From: Pseudomonas sp. DTU12.3
GTDB lineage: Bacteria > Pseudomonadota > Gammaproteobacteria > Pseudomonadales > Pseudomonadaceae
Reading direction: 5' to 3'
Length of the DNA: 64,000 bases
Assembly: GCF_004124275.1 (NCBI RefSeq)
Contig: NZ_CP027218.1
Coordinates: forward strand, 2,607,501-2,671,500
The notes under the pieces are model-generated. The model saw nothing but the letters and a program-made list of their open reading frames with translations, was not told the DNA's origin and did not search any database. Below are positions 33,609-45,050 of this stretch, one piece after another. The translations under genes were made by a program, and so were the position numbers. Positions within the stretch are counted from its first letter, which is position 1. Each line of letters opens with the position of its first letter.

Positions 33609-35138
33609 ATGAGCAATAACGCCTCTTTCACGCCGCCCAGCCTGTTGCTCAGCACCATCGGTCTGTCGCTGGCGACGTTCATGCAAGTGCTCGACACCAC
33701 CATCGCCAACGTGGCGTTGCCGACGATTTCCGGCAACCTGGGGGTGAGTTCGGAGCAGGGCACTTGGGTGATCACCTCGTTCGCCGTCAGCAACGCCATT
33801 GCGTTGCCGCTGACCGGCTGGCTCAGCCGCCGTTTCGGCGAGGTAAAACTGTTTTTGTGGGCCACCATACTGTTTGTGCTGGCCTCGTTTCTCTGCGGTA
33901 TCTCGACGTCGATGCCGGAATTGATCGGCTTTCGCGTGCTGCAAGGTTTGGTCGCCGGGCCGTTGTACCCGATGACGCAAACCCTGTTGATCGCGGTCTA
34001 TCCGCCCGCGAGGCGCGGCATGGCCCTGGCATTGCTGGCGATGGTCACGGTGGTCGCGCCGATTGCCGGGCCGATTCTCGGTGGCTGGATTACTGACAGC
34101 TACAGCTGGCCGTGGATCTTCTTCATCAACGTGCCGATCGGTATTTTTGCGGTGATGGTGGTGCGTTCGCAACTGGCCAAACGGCCGGTGGAAACCAGCC
34201 GTCAGCCGATGGACTATGTCGGCCTGATCACGCTGATCATTGGCGTCGGCGCATTGCAGGTGATCCTCGACAAGGGCAATGACCTGGACTGGTTCGAGTC
34301 GAACTTCATCATCATTGGCGCGGCAATTTCGGTGGTGGCACTGGCGGTGTTCATCATCTGGGAAATGACTGACCAGCATCCGGTGGTCAACCTGCGCTTG
34401 TTTGCGCACCGTAATTTCCGCATCGGCACGCTGGTGCTGGTGCTGGGTTACGCCGGTTTCTTCGGCATCAACCTGATCCTGCCGCAATGGTTGCAGACGC
34501 AAATGGGCTACACCGCGACCTGGGCCGGGCTGGCCGTAGCGCCGATCGGGATTCTGCCGGTGCTGCTGTCGCCGTTTGTCGGCAAGTACGCGAACAAGTT
34601 CGACCTGCGTCTGCTGGCCGGGCTGGCGTTCCTGGCGATTGGCCTGAGCTGCTTCATGCGGGCTGGTTTCACCAACGAAGTCGACTTCCAGCACATCGCT
34701 CTGGTGCAGCTGTTCATGGGCATTGGCGTGGCGCTGTTCTTCATGCCGACCCTGAGCATTCTGATGTCTGACCTGCCACCGAGTCAGATTGCCGATGGCG
34801 CGGGCCTGGCGACGTTCCTGCGGACTCTGGGTGGTAGTTTTGCGGCGTCGCTGACCACGTGGATCTGGATTCGTCGGGCCGATCAGCATCATGCGTATAT
34901 GAGTGAAAGCATCAGCACTTATGAGCCGGCCACACGTGAGGCGCTGAACCAGTTGGGCGGGGCGAGCAACCCGGCGTATGCGCAGCTCGATCATGTGCTG
35001 ACCAGTCAGGCGTACATGCTCTCCACCGTGGATTACTTCACGCTGCTGGGCTGGGGCTTCATGGGGTTGATTCTGATTGTGTGGCTGGCGAAGCCGCCGT
35101 TTGCTGCGAAGGCCGGCCCGGCCGCTTCCGGGCACTAA
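33609..35138 (+). CDS. emrB: EmrB-type DHA2 multidrug MFS transporter
   Basis: A 509-residue, 14-TM DHA2 transporter. Helix 1 motif FMQVLDTTIANVALPTISGNLG (the LDxTxxNVALP signature), then TGWLSRRFGEVKLFLWATILF (motif A) and GPILGGWITDSYSWPWIFFINVPIG (antiporter motif C), match EmrB. It exports hydrophobic compounds using the proton gradient, with EmrA and the NodT-like channel encoded upstream. The four-gene MarR-OMF-EmrA-EmrB order is a standard pseudomonad arrangement. Start 33609 follows ATAGGATTCGCG, a weak ribosome site. Confidence 0.93.
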   Translation: MSNNASFTPPSLLLSTIGLSLATFMQVLDTTIANVALPTISGNLGVSSEQGTWVITSFAVSNAIALPLTGWLSRRFGEVKLFLWATILFVLASFLCGISTSMPELIGFRVLQGLVAGPLYPMTQTLLIAVYPPARRGMALALLAMVTVVAPIAGPILGGWITDSYSWPWIFFINVPIGIFAVMVVRSQLAKRPVETSRQPMDYVGLITLIIGVGALQVILDKGNDLDWFESNFIIIGAAISVVALAVFIIWEMTDQHPVVNLRLFAHRNFRIGTLVLVLGYAGFFGINLILPQWLQTQMGYTATWAGLAVAPIGILPVLLSPFVGKYANKFDLRLLAGLAFLAIGLSCFMRAGFTNEVDFQHIALVQLFMGIGVALFFMPTLSILMSDLPPSQIADGAGLATFLRTLGGSFAASLTTWIWIRRADQHHAYMSESISTYEPATREALNQLGGASNPAYAQLDHVLTSQAYMLSTVDYFTLLGWGFMGLILIVWLAKPPFAAKAGPAASGH

Positions 35139-35146
35139 GGTCAAAA

Positions 35147-35325
35147 GCCCCTCACCCTAACCCTCTCCCGGAGGGAGAGGGGACTGACCGTGGTGGATGT
35201 TCGAGGTACACCGACTTGCAATACCGAGTCGAACTCGGGTTTTGAGAAGCATAGAGATCGGCTCCCTTTCCCCCTCGCCCCCTTGGGGGCGGTCCGACGT
35301 TTCGGGAGGGCTGGGGTGAGGGGGT
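35147..35325. repeat. ~180-bp inverted-repeat element, copy A
   Basis: The left end is AGCCCCTCACCCTAACCCTC and the right end GAGGGCTGGGGTGAGGGG, inverted relative to each other. The interior shares GTGGATGTTCGAGGTACACCGACTTG and CGGCTCCCT with copies B-D, though its right half is diverged. The right arm carries a GGTCCGACGTTTCGGGAGG segment also found inverted in the left arm of copy B. Other copies: 40035, 41520, 53427. No ORF; MITE-like. Confidence 0.82.
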
Positions 35326-35332
35326 AAAGCTT

Positions 35333-36079
35333 TTAGCCGTGCGGCAAAGCCAGCGGCGGGGCAAAGTCGAACGGCGCCAAGGCGTAGCCGCTCTCATCCA
35401 CCTGCAACGCCCAACCCTGACGATCCCAATCCCCCAGCACAATCCGCTTCGCCGCTTCATCGCCGATCTGCAACTTGTGGATCGCCGGGCGATGGGTGTG
35501 GCCATGGATCAGGGTTTTTACGCCGAACGCCTGCATGATCCGCGGAATCTCCTCCGGCGTGACATCGACAATGTCATTGGCCTTCATCCGCGTCTGTGCA
35601 CGGCTCTCGCTGCGCAGCTTGCGCGCCAGCTTATGGCGGCTGCTCAGCGGCAGGTTACGCAGGATAAACAGGGTGATCGGGTTACGCAGATAGCGCCGCA
35701 GCTTCATATAGCCAACGTCGCGCGTGCACAGGCTGTCACCGTGCATCAACAGCACCGGCTCGCCGTAAAACTGCACGACACTCGGGTCCTTCAACAACGT
35801 ACAGCCGGCCTGCTTGCAGAAGGCCTTGCCGAGCATGAAGTCGCGATTGCCGTGCATCAGAAAAATCGCCGTGCCGCTGTCGCTCAATTCGCGCAGGGCC
35901 TGGCAGATGGAACGCTGGAAGGGCGTCATGGCGTCGTCGCCAATCCACGCTTCGAAGAAGTCGCCGAGAATGTACAACGCACTCGCCGAGCGGGCGCGTC
36001 CGGCGAGCAAATCCAGAAACGCCCGGGTGATGTCCGGGCGCTCCTCTTCCAGATGCAAGTCTGAAATCAGCAATATCAC
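35333..36079 (-). CDS. lpxH: UDP-2,3-diacylglucosamine diphosphatase
   Basis: A 248-residue calcineurin-like phosphoesterase: [15 protein letters not shown] (metal Asp-x-His), [28 protein letters not shown] and [12 protein letters not shown] supply the dinuclear metal site and match LpxH. It hydrolyses UDP-diacylglucosamine to lipid X plus UMP in lipid A synthesis at the inner membrane face. The start is GTG, overlapping the ppiB stop by four bases (GTGA), so the two are translationally coupled. Confidence 0.94.
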   Translation of the reverse strand: MILLISDLHLEEERPDITRAFLDLLAGRARSASALYILGDFFEAWIGDDAMTPFQRSICQALRELSDSGTAIFLMHGNRDFMLGKAFCKQAGCTLLKDPSVVQFYGEPVLLMHGDSLCTRDVGYMKLRRYLRNPITLFILRNLPLSSRHKLARKLRSESRAQTRMKANDIVDVTPEEIPRIMQAFGVKTLIHGHTHRPAIHKLQIGDEAAKRIVLGDWDRQGWALQVDESGYALAPFDFAPPLALPHG

Positions 36080-36582
36080 GCTTCGATGATCTCGGCTTTC
36101 TCGATGATCACGTCGTCTGCTGGTACGTCCTGGTGGCCGGACTTGGAAGTGGTCGAAACACCTTTGATCTTGTCGACAACGTCGGTGCCGGCAACCACTT
36201 TAGCGAATACCGCGTAGCCCCAGCCCTGAGTAGTCTTGGCGCTGTGGTTCAGGAAGCTGTTGTCGGCGACGTTGATGAAGAACTGCGCGGAAGCCGAATG
36301 CGGCTCCATGGTACGGGCCATGGCAACGGTGTACTTCTCGTTCGGCAGGCCGTTGTCGGCTTCGTTCTGGATGCTTGGACGCTTGTCTTTCTTTTCTTTC
36401 ATGCCTGGCTCGAAACCGCCGCCCTGGATCATGAAGTTACCGATTACACGGTGGAAAACGGTGTTTTCGTAGTGACCGGCTTTGACGTATTCGATGAAGT
36501 TGGCAACGGTCACCGGTGCCTTTTCAGCATTCAGTTCGAGGACGATGTCGCCATGGTTGGTGGTCAATTTAACTTGAGTCAT
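36076..36582 (-). CDS. ppiB: Peptidyl-prolyl cis-trans isomerase B, cyclophilin type
   Basis: A 168-residue cytosolic cyclophilin without signal peptide. [40 protein letters not shown] and [21 protein letters not shown] contain the catalytic Arg and the substrate-binding Phe/Gln. The conserved ppiB-lpxH pair is divergent from glnS, as in other pseudomonads. The 253-bp intergenic region to glnS shows no other gene. Confidence 0.95.
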   Translation of the reverse strand: MTQVKLTTNHGDIVLELNAEKAPVTVANFIEYVKAGHYENTVFHRVIGNFMIQGGGFEPGMKEKKDKRPSIQNEADNGLPNEKYTVAMARTMEPHSASAQFFINVADNSFLNHSAKTTQGWGYAVFAKVVAGTDVVDKIKGVSTTSKSGHQDVPADDVIIEKAEIIEA

Positions 36583-36835
36583 GATCGCTACTCTTTATAA
36601 GGAATTCGTGGGTAATGGGACATGTTGGCCCATAACCGGTTCAGCCCGTCAGGGCCAAGGTGCGCAGTTTAGCGTGACAGCCGCGAATTTCGAGGCTGTT
36701 TTTTCATTTCCCGGCGATAAAAAGCACGCCTTTATAGGGCCTGCTCTGTCAGCCCCTTGACAGCATCGGCTATGATAGCGGCTTTGTTTTGTCTGGCCCC
36801 TCTCTGCGGCCGCGCACATGTAAGTCAAGGATCCT

Positions 36836-38533
<1,698 letters not shown>

Positions 38534-38555
38534 TTCAGCGTCAAGGAAATTAAAA

Positions 38556-39938
38556 GTGCTGACGATTTACAACACGCTCACCAAGAGCAAAGAAGTTTTC
38601 AAGCCGCTCGATGGCAACAATGTGCGCATGTACGTCTGCGGGATGACCGTGTACGACTACTGCCACATTGGCCACGGCCGCAGCATGGTCGCGTTCGACC
38701 TGGTGACCCGCTGGTTGCGATTCAGCGGTTATAACCTGACGTACGTGCGCAACATCACCGACATCGAAGACAAGATCATCAATCGTGCTCGCGAAAACGG
38801 CGAGCCGTACGACGCGCTGACCGAGCGCATGATCACTGCGATGCACGAGGACGAGGCACGCCTCAACATCCTCAAGCCGGACATGGAGCCGCGTGCCACC
38901 GATCACATTCCGGGCATGCTGAGCATGATCCAGACCCTGATCGACAAGGGTTACGCCTACGCCCCGGGCAATGGCGACGTGTACTACCGCGTCGCCAGGT
39001 TCATGGGCTACGGCAAACTGTCGCGCAAGAAAATCGAAGACCTGCGCATCGGTGCGCGCATCGAAGTCGACGAAGCCAAGCAGGATCCGCTGGACTTCGT
39101 CCTGTGGAAAGCCACCAAACCGGGCGAGCCAAGCTGGGAATCGCCATGGGGCGCCGGGCGTCCGGGCTGGCACATCGAGTGCTCGGTGATGTCCACCTGC
39201 TGCCTCGGCGAAACTTTCGACATTCATGGCGGCGGCAGCGACCTCGAGTTCCCGCACCACGAAAACGAAATCGCCCAGAGCGAAGCGGCCACCGGCAAGA
39301 CCTACGCCAACGCGTGGATGCATTGCGGCATGATTCGCATCAATGGCGAGAAGATGTCCAAGTCCTTGAACAACTTCTTCACCATTCGCGATGTGCTGGA
39401 AAAGTACCACCCGGAAGTCGTGCGTTACCTGCTGGTGTCGAGTCACTACCGCAGCGCGATCAACTATTCGGAGGACAACCTCAAGGACGCCAAAGGCGCA
39501 CTCGAGCGTTTCTACCACGCGTTGAAAGGTTTGCCGAACGTTGCACCGGCGGGCGGCGAAGCTTTCGTCGAGCGTTTCACCACGGTGATGAACGACGACT
39601 TCGGCACGCCGGAAGCCTGCGCAGTGCTGTTCGAGATGGTGCGTGAGATCAACCGTCTGCGTGAGAGCGATCTCGCTGCAGCGGCGGGCCTGGCGGCACG
39701 TCTGAAAGAACTGGCAAGCGTGTTGGGCGTGTTGCAGCTCGAAGCCGATGACTTCCTGCAAGCCGGCGCCGAAGGGCGTGTCGATGCGGCTGAAGTCGAT
39801 GCGCTGATCGCGGCGCGTCTGGCGGCACGTGCGGGCAAGGACTGGGCTGAGTCCGACCGTATCCGCGACCAGCTCACCGCCATGGGCGTTGTGTTGGAAG
39901 ACGGCAAGGGTGGGACTACCTGGCGTCTGGCTGACTGA
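38556..39938 (+). CDS. cysS: Cysteinyl-tRNA synthetase
   Basis: A 460-residue class I synthetase. [23 protein letters not shown] carries the first zinc-ligand Cys and [43 protein letters not shown] supplies the remaining zinc ligands; [17 protein letters not shown] is KMSKS. The start is GTG at 38556 with AAGGAAAT upstream. An intrinsic terminator follows 57 bp after the stop. Confidence 0.97.
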   Translation: MLTIYNTLTKSKEVFKPLDGNNVRMYVCGMTVYDYCHIGHGRSMVAFDLVTRWLRFSGYNLTYVRNITDIEDKIINRARENGEPYDALTERMITAMHEDEARLNILKPDMEPRATDHIPGMLSMIQTLIDKGYAYAPGNGDVYYRVARFMGYGKLSRKKIEDLRIGARIEVDEAKQDPLDFVLWKATKPGEPSWESPWGAGRPGWHIECSVMSTCCLGETFDIHGGGSDLEFPHHENEIAQSEAATGKTYANAWMHCGMIRINGEKMSKSLNNFFTIRDVLEKYHPEVVRYLLVSSHYRSAINYSEDNLKDAKGALERFYHALKGLPNVAPAGGEAFVERFTTVMNDDFGTPEACAVLFEMVREINRLRESDLAAAAGLAARLKELASVLGVLQLEADDFLQAGAEGRVDAAEVDALIAARLAARAGKDWAESDRIRDQLTAMGVVLEDGKGGTTWRLAD

Positions 39939-39957
39939 CCGAACCTGCTCGGCGTGA

Positions 39958-39990
39958 TGATCGTTCCCACGCTCTGCGTGGGAACGATCA
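39958..39990. repeat. Short perfect dyad after cysS
   Basis: TGATCGTTCCCACGC-TCT-GCGTGGGAACGATCA: a 15-bp perfect stem, a small repeat common in Pseudomonas intergenic DNA, just before the cysS terminator. Confidence 0.8.
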
Positions 39991-39994
39991 GAAC

Positions 39995-40021
39995 AAAACC
40001 CGCCTTGTGCGGGTTTTTGTT
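39995..40021 (+). terminator. Intrinsic terminator of glnS-cysS
   Basis: AAAACCCGC-CTTGT-GCGGGTTTTTGTTT: GC stem followed by a T-run. Confidence 0.88.
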
Positions 40022-40034
40022 TGGGCGCAAGAAA

Positions 40035-40230
40035 AGCCCCTCACCCTAACCCTCCCGAAACGTCGGACCGCCCAGAGGGAGAGGGGACTGAATGGGGGAT
40101 GCTCAAGAGATACGCCGACTTGAAAGTTTTTCTCCGAATCCATAATCGACTCGGTCTTTCAGGTCGATGTACGACGCCAGACACCTCGGTCAGCTCCCTC
40201 TCCCCCCGGGAGAGGGTTGGGGTGAGGGTT
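40035..40230. repeat. ~180-bp inverted-repeat element, copy B
   Basis: Starts AGCCCCTCACCCTAACCCTC and ends GAGAGGGTTGGGGTGAGGGT. The interior shares GAATCCATAATCGACTCGG, CAGGTCGATGTA and GCCAGACACCTCGGTCAGCT with copies C and D. The left arm has an extra CCGAAACGTCGGACCGCC segment. Confidence 0.88.
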
Positions 40231-40313
40231 GCTTTTGATGGTCGCGTAGGTCTTGATGTCGGCAACGCGTTCAGCTGGATGCTGAGCGGTGACGAATATC
40301 GAATGGAGACACC

Positions 40314-41531
40314 ATGGCCAATCACTACCGCGAGCTGCTAACAACCCCCGGCGCCACCGGGTTAGTGCTCGCGAGCTCTATTGCGCGGTTACCGCAGGCA
40401 ATGATCGGCATCGGCATCATCACCATGCTGGTCGAGCAAACCGGGGTTTACTGGCTGGCCGGCGCCGTCGCCGGCACGTTCACCCTGGCCAATGCGCTAC
40501 TCGGCCCGCACATCTCGAAACAGGTCGATCAACATGGCCAGAGTCGCGTGCTGCCCATCGTCACAGCGTTCAGCATTGTCATGTTGCTGGCGCTGATCAC
40601 CGCCGTCTACCTGCGCGCTCCAGCCGCGTTGCTGTTCGTTCTGGCTGCACTGGCGGGGACGATGCCAAGCATGCCGTCGATGATTCGCGCCCGATGGACG
40701 CAGTTGTTCCGGGGCAAGCCGCAATTGCACACGGCGTTCTCGCTGGACACTGTCCTCACCGAAATGGCCTACATTGTCGGCCCGCCACTGGCGATCGGTT
40801 TGAGCGTGAGTTTTTTCGCCGAAGCCGGGCCCCTTGTTGCAGTCGGACTGCTGGCCGTCGGGGTGACCGCGTTTCTGCTGCAACGCCAGACTGAACCCAA
40901 GGTTGTCGTGGGCCACGCCAGCCATAGTGGCTCGACCTTGCTGATCCCCGGCGTACGCACCATTGTGCTGGCGCTGTTGGCGATGGGTGTCATTGGCGGA
41001 GCAATCGATGTCGCCGTCGTGGCGTTCGCCAATGCGCAGGGCTGGCCAGCGTCGGCGACCTTTATCCTCGCCGCCTATGCGTTCGGTTCACTGGTTGCGG
41101 GCCTGACGTTCGGCGCGATGAGGGTTTCGCTGGCGATCGAAAAACAGTTTCTGATCGGGATCCTGGTCACGGCGTTCACCGGCGTGTTGCCGATTTTTGC
41201 AGCCGACGTGTATGTCCTGTCAGCGACGCTGTTCATCGCCGGCATCTCGTTTGCGCCAACGATGGTCGTGGTGATGAAGCTGGGGACGATCATCATCCCG
41301 CCGTCGCGGATCACCGAAGGGCTGACGTGGATGACCACCGGCATCAGCATCGGCGTTGCACTGGGCGGGATGCTGGCGGGGCTGGTTATCGATGCGTACG
41401 GCGCGCGGGCGGGGTTTGGCGTGGCCATTGGCGCGGGGATCATGATGGTGGTTGTTGTGTTGGTCGGGTTGCGTACATTGGGGGCTGCTTCGGCTGTGCA
41501 GGTTGAGCCGCAATTTTCGCCCTCACCCTAG
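40314..41531 (+). CDS. MFS transporter
   Basis: A 405-residue protein with twelve hydrophobic segments. The N-terminal half shows LVLASSIARLPQAMIGIGIITMLVEQTG and GPHISKQVDQHGQSRVLP (a degenerate motif A lacking the usual DRxGRR). FIAGISFAPTMVVVMKLGTIIIPPSRITEGLTWMTTGISIGVALGGMLAGLVIDAYGARAGFGVAIGAG is typical of sugar- or drug-efflux MFS permeases. The substrate is unknown. The last codons (FSPSP-stop) and the stop itself fall within repeat copy C, so the original C-terminus may have been altered by the element's insertion. Confidence 0.8.
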   Translation: MANHYRELLTTPGATGLVLASSIARLPQAMIGIGIITMLVEQTGVYWLAGAVAGTFTLANALLGPHISKQVDQHGQSRVLPIVTAFSIVMLLALITAVYLRAPAALLFVLAALAGTMPSMPSMIRARWTQLFRGKPQLHTAFSLDTVLTEMAYIVGPPLAIGLSVSFFAEAGPLVAVGLLAVGVTAFLLQRQTEPKVVVGHASHSGSTLLIPGVRTIVLALLAMGVIGGAIDVAVVAFANAQGWPASATFILAAYAFGSLVAGLTFGAMRVSLAIEKQFLIGILVTAFTGVLPIFAADVYVLSATLFIAGISFAPTMVVVMKLGTIIIPPSRITEGLTWMTTGISIGVALGGMLAGLVIDAYGARAGFGVAIGAGIMMVVVVLVGLRTLGAASAVQVEPQFSPSP

Positions 41532-41695
41532 CCCTCTCCCGCAGGAGAGGGGACTGATTGGGGGATGTTCAAGAAATACACCGACTTGAACGTGATGCTT
41601 TGAATCCATAATCGGCACGATGTTTCAGGTCGATGTCCAGCGCCAGACACCTCGGTCAGCTCCCTCTACCTCTGGGAGAGGGCTGGGCGGGCGGC
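41520..41695. repeat. ~180-bp inverted-repeat element, copy C
   Basis: Begins CCCTCACCCTAGCCCTCTCC, with the shared interior GAATCCATAATCGGCACGATG, CAGGTCGATGTC and GCCAGACACCTCGGTCAGCT. The right end (GGGAGAGGGCTGGGCGGGCGG) is degraded. The left end overlaps the 3' end of the MFS gene and supplies its TAG. Confidence 0.82.
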
Positions 41696-41721
41696 GTTCC
41701 GATGAGGGGCGTGGAGTTCAC

Positions 41722-43572
41722 TCAACCTTCAATCTGCCGCAACCGCTTATAAAGCGTATTCCGACTAACCCCCAACCGCCGCGCCAAATGCGAAATATTA
41801 CCCCCGGAAGCCTTCAACTCCCGGTTCAACGCCTCCACATCATTTAGATCAACCCCCAACGGCGCCGAGCACTCTACCGGCTCCATCTCCAGATCGACAA
41901 AAAAATCATCCGGCAAATGCTCCGGCCTCACCGGTTGTTCCTCGGCCATGGCCAGCGCCACCTGCATCACGCTGCTGACCTGACGCAAATTCCCCGGCCA
42001 CGGATGCCGTTCGAACAACTCCAGCACCTCACGACTCAACCCGGCCCATTGCGTCGGTTCACGATGCTGTTCCCACAGCCGCTTGAACAACGCCTCCTTG
42101 TCACTGCGCTCGCGCAATGGCGGCAACTCCAGCGTCAGCCCGCCAATGCGGTAATACAAATCCTCCCTGAACCGGCCCAACTGCACTTGTTCGCGTAAAG
42201 AGCGGTTAGTCGCCGAGATAATCCGCAAATCCACCGGGAACAACTCGCTGCTGCCCACCGGCTGCACGCAACGCTCCTGCAACACCCGCAACAACCGCGC
42301 CTGCGTCGGCAGCGGCATGTCGCCGATTTCATCAAGGAACAACGTGCCTTTGTCCGCCTTGCGAATCAGGCCGATGCTGCCTTTCTGATTGGCGCCGGTG
42401 AAAGCGCCTTTTTCATAGCCGAACAGTTCCGACTCGACCAGTTCGGCGGGGATCGCTGCACAGTTGACGGCAATGAATGCCTGTTTGCTCCGCGAGCTGG
42501 CCTGATGCAGGGCTTTGACGAAGACTTCTTTGCCGACCCCGGTTTCACCGTGGATCAGCAGCGGAATGTCTTTTTCCAGCAAGCGTTCCGCCTGACGCAC
42601 GGCTTTTTCCACACGACTGTCGCCGAAGTGCAGGGTGTTGAGGCTGATGGCGCCGGCTGTCTTGATCGGCGCTTCGACGCTTTTTGCTTCAGCGAAGAGG
42701 CGAGGTTGAATCGGTGCCTGCTTCGGTCGCTTCAACAAACATTGAAAACGGTTACGCCCGGAGGTCTGCAAGGCAAACGGCAGGCCGTCCGGTTGATTGA
42801 TCAGCTCCAGCAGCGACACCTTGAACAGGCTCTCGACGCTTACCCGCGACAGGCGCACGCCGAGCAGATTGTCCGCTCGGCGATTAGCCGACAACACCTG
42901 ACCGCTCTCATCAAAAATCAACAACCCGGCCCACTGACTGTCGAGGTTGTTCAGCCCGGTGTTGAAGGTCAGTTGAAAGTGCTGGCCATGGAACAGGTTG
43001 AGGATCAGCCGGTTTTCCACGGTCTGGCTCATCATTTTGACCATGCCCAAGGTGTGGGAGGGCGGCAGGTAGCTGTCGCTGGACACATCGAGCACCGCGA
43101 TCACCTTGCGCTCGGCGTCGAAAATCGGCGCGGCGGAACCGGTCATGAAACGGTTGGCCTTGAGAAAATGTTCGTCGTGTTCGATGTGCACGGCTTGCTC
43201 ACAGGCCAGCGCCGTGCCGATCGCATTGGTGCCGCTGGTGCGTTCCACCCAGCTCGCACCGGCCTGAAACCCTCGCGCCAGATTCGGTTCGATAAAGCGT
43301 TGCGTGCCCCACGAGGTCAGCACCTGGCCTTGATTGTCAGCGAGCATGATCAAGCAGTTGGAGTTGCTGAGGATGTTTTCGTAATAGGGCAGGACTTCCT
43401 GATGCGTGGTCTGCACCAGCGAGTGATGGCTGTCGAGCAGCTGCGCGATGCCGGCGGCAGGCAACTGATCGAAGGCCGGCGTGCTCTGGTGATCAAGACC
43501 GAACGCGCGGCAACGTTGCCAGGAAGTCTGGACGATCGCGTCATGGGACAGCGGCGGGGCAGGTGCGGCCAT
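41722..43572 (-). CDS. Sigma-54-dependent activator (AcoR-like)
   Basis: A 616-residue enhancer-binding protein. An N-terminal GAF-like sensory region (about 50-300) precedes an AAA+ core with Walker A GETGVGKE, ELFGYEKGAFTGANQKGS (GAFTGA loop contacting sigma-54), Walker B GTLFLDEIGD and RFREDLYYRI. A C-terminal Fis-type HTH (SGGNISHLARRLGVSRNTLYKRLRQIEG) follows. It is divergent from the ABC importer operon, whose promoter has a perfect -24/-12, so it is the probable activator. Its own leader contains AACAACAATAAAAA, a strong Hfq/Crc CA-motif. The effector is likely the importer's substrate. Confidence 0.9.
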   Translation of the reverse strand: MAAPAPPLSHDAIVQTSWQRCRAFGLDHQSTPAFDQLPAAGIAQLLDSHHSLVQTTHQEVLPYYENILSNSNCLIMLADNQGQVLTSWGTQRFIEPNLARGFQAGASWVERTSGTNAIGTALACEQAVHIEHDEHFLKANRFMTGSAAPIFDAERKVIAVLDVSSDSYLPPSHTLGMVKMMSQTVENRLILNLFHGQHFQLTFNTGLNNLDSQWAGLLIFDESGQVLSANRRADNLLGVRLSRVSVESLFKVSLLELINQPDGLPFALQTSGRNRFQCLLKRPKQAPIQPRLFAEAKSVEAPIKTAGAISLNTLHFGDSRVEKAVRQAERLLEKDIPLLIHGETGVGKEVFVKALHQASSRSKQAFIAVNCAAIPAELVESELFGYEKGAFTGANQKGSIGLIRKADKGTLFLDEIGDMPLPTQARLLRVLQERCVQPVGSSELFPVDLRIISATNRSLREQVQLGRFREDLYYRIGGLTLELPPLRERSDKEALFKRLWEQHREPTQWAGLSREVLELFERHPWPGNLRQVSSVMQVALAMAEEQPVRPEHLPDDFFVDLEMEPVECSAPLGVDLNDVEALNRELKASGGNISHLARRLGVSRNTLYKRLRQIEG

Positions 43573-43594
43573 GGCAGTGGGCCTCTGATGCAGC

Positions 43595-43610
43595 GATTTT
43601 TATTGTTGTT
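43595..43610 (-). promoter_or_regulatory. CA-motif in the leader of the sigma-54 activator
   Basis: The minus strand reads AACAACAATAAAAATC, 23-38 nt upstream of the start codon. This is a near-ideal AAnAAnAA catabolite-activity motif for Hfq/Crc. Confidence 0.65.
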
Positions 43611-43644
43611 ATGAACCCAAATCCTGAAAACAACACCACCCAAC

Positions 43645-43734
43645 TGTGGGAGCGGGCTTGCTCGCGAATGCGGCGCATCAGTCACCGAATCAGTTGAATG
43701 ACACACCGCTTTCGCGAGCAAGCCCGCTCCCACA
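43645..43734. repeat. REP doublet between the activator and the importer operon
   Basis: TGTGGGAGCGGGCTTGCTCGCG and CGCGAGCAAGCCCGCTCCCACA arms. Confidence 0.9.
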
Positions 43735-43770
43735 TGGGATATTTATCGTATTCAAGATAGGGCAAAAAGC

Positions 43771-43840
43771 GTTCATAGAGTGTTGTTCACTATTGTTCAT
43801 TGTCAATCGCCCAACTGTTCAAATGTGTTCAGCAATGAAC
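43771..43840 (+). promoter_or_regulatory. GTTCA repeat cluster, candidate enhancer sites
   Basis: GTTCA occurs at 43771, 43785, 43795, 43817 and 43827. The last pairs with TGAAC to form the palindrome GTTCA-GCAA-TGAAC (43827-43840). The cluster lies 57-126 bp upstream of the -24 box, the normal place for upstream activating sequences of a sigma-54 activator. Confidence 0.6.
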
Positions 43841-43895
43841 GCCCAATCCCTACGCTTTCAACGATTTTCGCGACAAATCAATCACTTGCCTTTTC

Positions 43896-43911
43896 TGGCA
43901 CGAAACTCGCT
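43896..43911 (+). promoter_or_regulatory. Sigma-54 promoter of the ABC importer operon
   Basis: TGGCACGAAACTCGCT: GG-N10-GC with a TGGCAC -24 box. Initiation near 43922 gives a ~34-nt leader. Confidence 0.83.
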
Positions 43912-43934
43912 CCCGTGCACAGGTCGCTTGACTC

Positions 43935-43948
43935 CAATAATAAAAAGG
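43935..43948 (+). promoter_or_regulatory. CA-motif overlapping the ribosome site of the first importer gene
   Basis: CAATAATAAAAAGG merges with the Shine-Dalgarno region 8-21 nt before the start codon. Hfq/Crc binding here would block translation of the whole operon. Confidence 0.65.
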
Positions 43949-43955
43949 CCGAGCC

Positions 43956-45050
43956 ATGTCACTCACCCTGGAGCACGTCAGCCGCACCGTCGAGGGCCAG
44001 ACCTGGATCGACGATGCGTGCCTGAAATTCGAAGCCGGTTCCTTCAACGTTTTGCTCGGCCGTACGCTGTCCGGCAAAACCAGCCTGATGCGCTTGATGG
44101 CTGGTCTCGACAAGCCCGACAGCGGCCGCATCCTGATGAACGGCGTCGATGTCACCCAGCGTCCGGTGCGTTTGCGCAACGTGTCGATGGTCTATCAGCA
44201 GTTCATCAACTACCCGACCATGACCGTGTTCGAGAACATCGCCTCGCCGCTGCGCCAGGCCGGTGTGTCCAAAGAGATCATTCACAGCAAAGTGCAGGAA
44301 ACCGCGCGGATGCTGCGCATCGAGAAGTTTCTGCAGCGCTATCCGCTGGAACTCTCTGGTGGCCAACAGCAGCGCACCGCCATGGCCCGCGCACTGGTCA
44401 AAGACGCCGAGCTGATCCTGTTCGACGAGCCGCTGGTCAACCTCGATTACAAACTGCGCGAAGAGCTGCGTCAGGAAATGCGCGAGCTGTTCAAGGCGCG
44501 CCACACCATCGCCATTTACGCCACCACCGAACCCAACGAAGCGCTGGCACTCGGCGGCACCACGACCATTCTTCACGAAGGCCGGGTGATTCAAAGCGGG
44601 CCGTCGACTTCGGTCTATCATCAGCCGCAAACCGTGCTCGCTGCCGAATTGTTCTCCGAACCACCGATCAACCTGATGCCCGGGCGCATCGCCGGCAACG
44701 AAGTCAGTTTCGCCAATTTCGTGCACTTCCCGTTGAACGTCGATCTGCGTCCGGTGGGTGAGGGCGAATTCCGCTTTGGCGTGCGACCCAGCCATATCTC
44801 GCTGGTGCCGAGCAACGATGACGATCTGGAATTGGCAGTGACCGTCGAAGTCGCCGAGATCAGCGGTTCGGAAACCTTCCTGCACGTGCGCAACGAGCAT
44901 TTCCTGCTGGTGCTGCACTTGCCCGGCGTTCACGAATACGACGTCGATGCGCCGATCCGCATTTACATCCCGACCCACAAACTGTTCGTTTTCGATGCGC
45001 AGGGCCGTCTGGTGCAAGCACCGGGCCGGCGTGTCGCGAGGGTTGCCTGA
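43956..45050 (+). CDS. glpS: ABC importer ATPase 1, GlpS-like
   Basis: A 364-residue MalK/UgpC-type ATPase: Walker A GRTLSGKT (35-42), signature LSGGQ (133-137), Walker B LILFDEP, and a C-terminal regulatory OB fold. The switch histidine is absent: the H-loop reads YATTEPNEA with Thr where His is expected (about 191). Its partner has the opposite defect, so the pair would build one competent site. First gene of a six-gene operon matching glpSTPQUV, the glycerol importer known from Rhizobium leguminosarum; the substrate here could be glycerol or another small polyol. Confidence 0.83.
   Translation: MSLTLEHVSRTVEGQTWIDDACLKFEAGSFNVLLGRTLSGKTSLMRLMAGLDKPDSGRILMNGVDVTQRPVRLRNVSMVYQQFINYPTMTVFENIASPLRQAGVSKEIIHSKVQETARMLRIEKFLQRYPLELSGGQQQRTAMARALVKDAELILFDEPLVNLDYKLREELRQEMRELFKARHTIAIYATTEPNEALALGGTTTILHEGRVIQSGPSTSVYHQPQTVLAAELFSEPPINLMPGRIAGNEVSFANFVHFPLNVDLRPVGEGEFRFGVRPSHISLVPSNDDDLELAVTVEVAEISGSETFLHVRNEHFLLVLHLPGVHEYDVDAPIRIYIPTHKLFVFDAQGRLVQAPGRRVARVA

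Noticed and set aside
36588..36835. Search for a tRNA or sRNA between ppiB and glnS
   Set aside because: No cloverleaf or terminator was seen. A TTGACA at about 36756 has no well-spaced -10, so no promoter was called.
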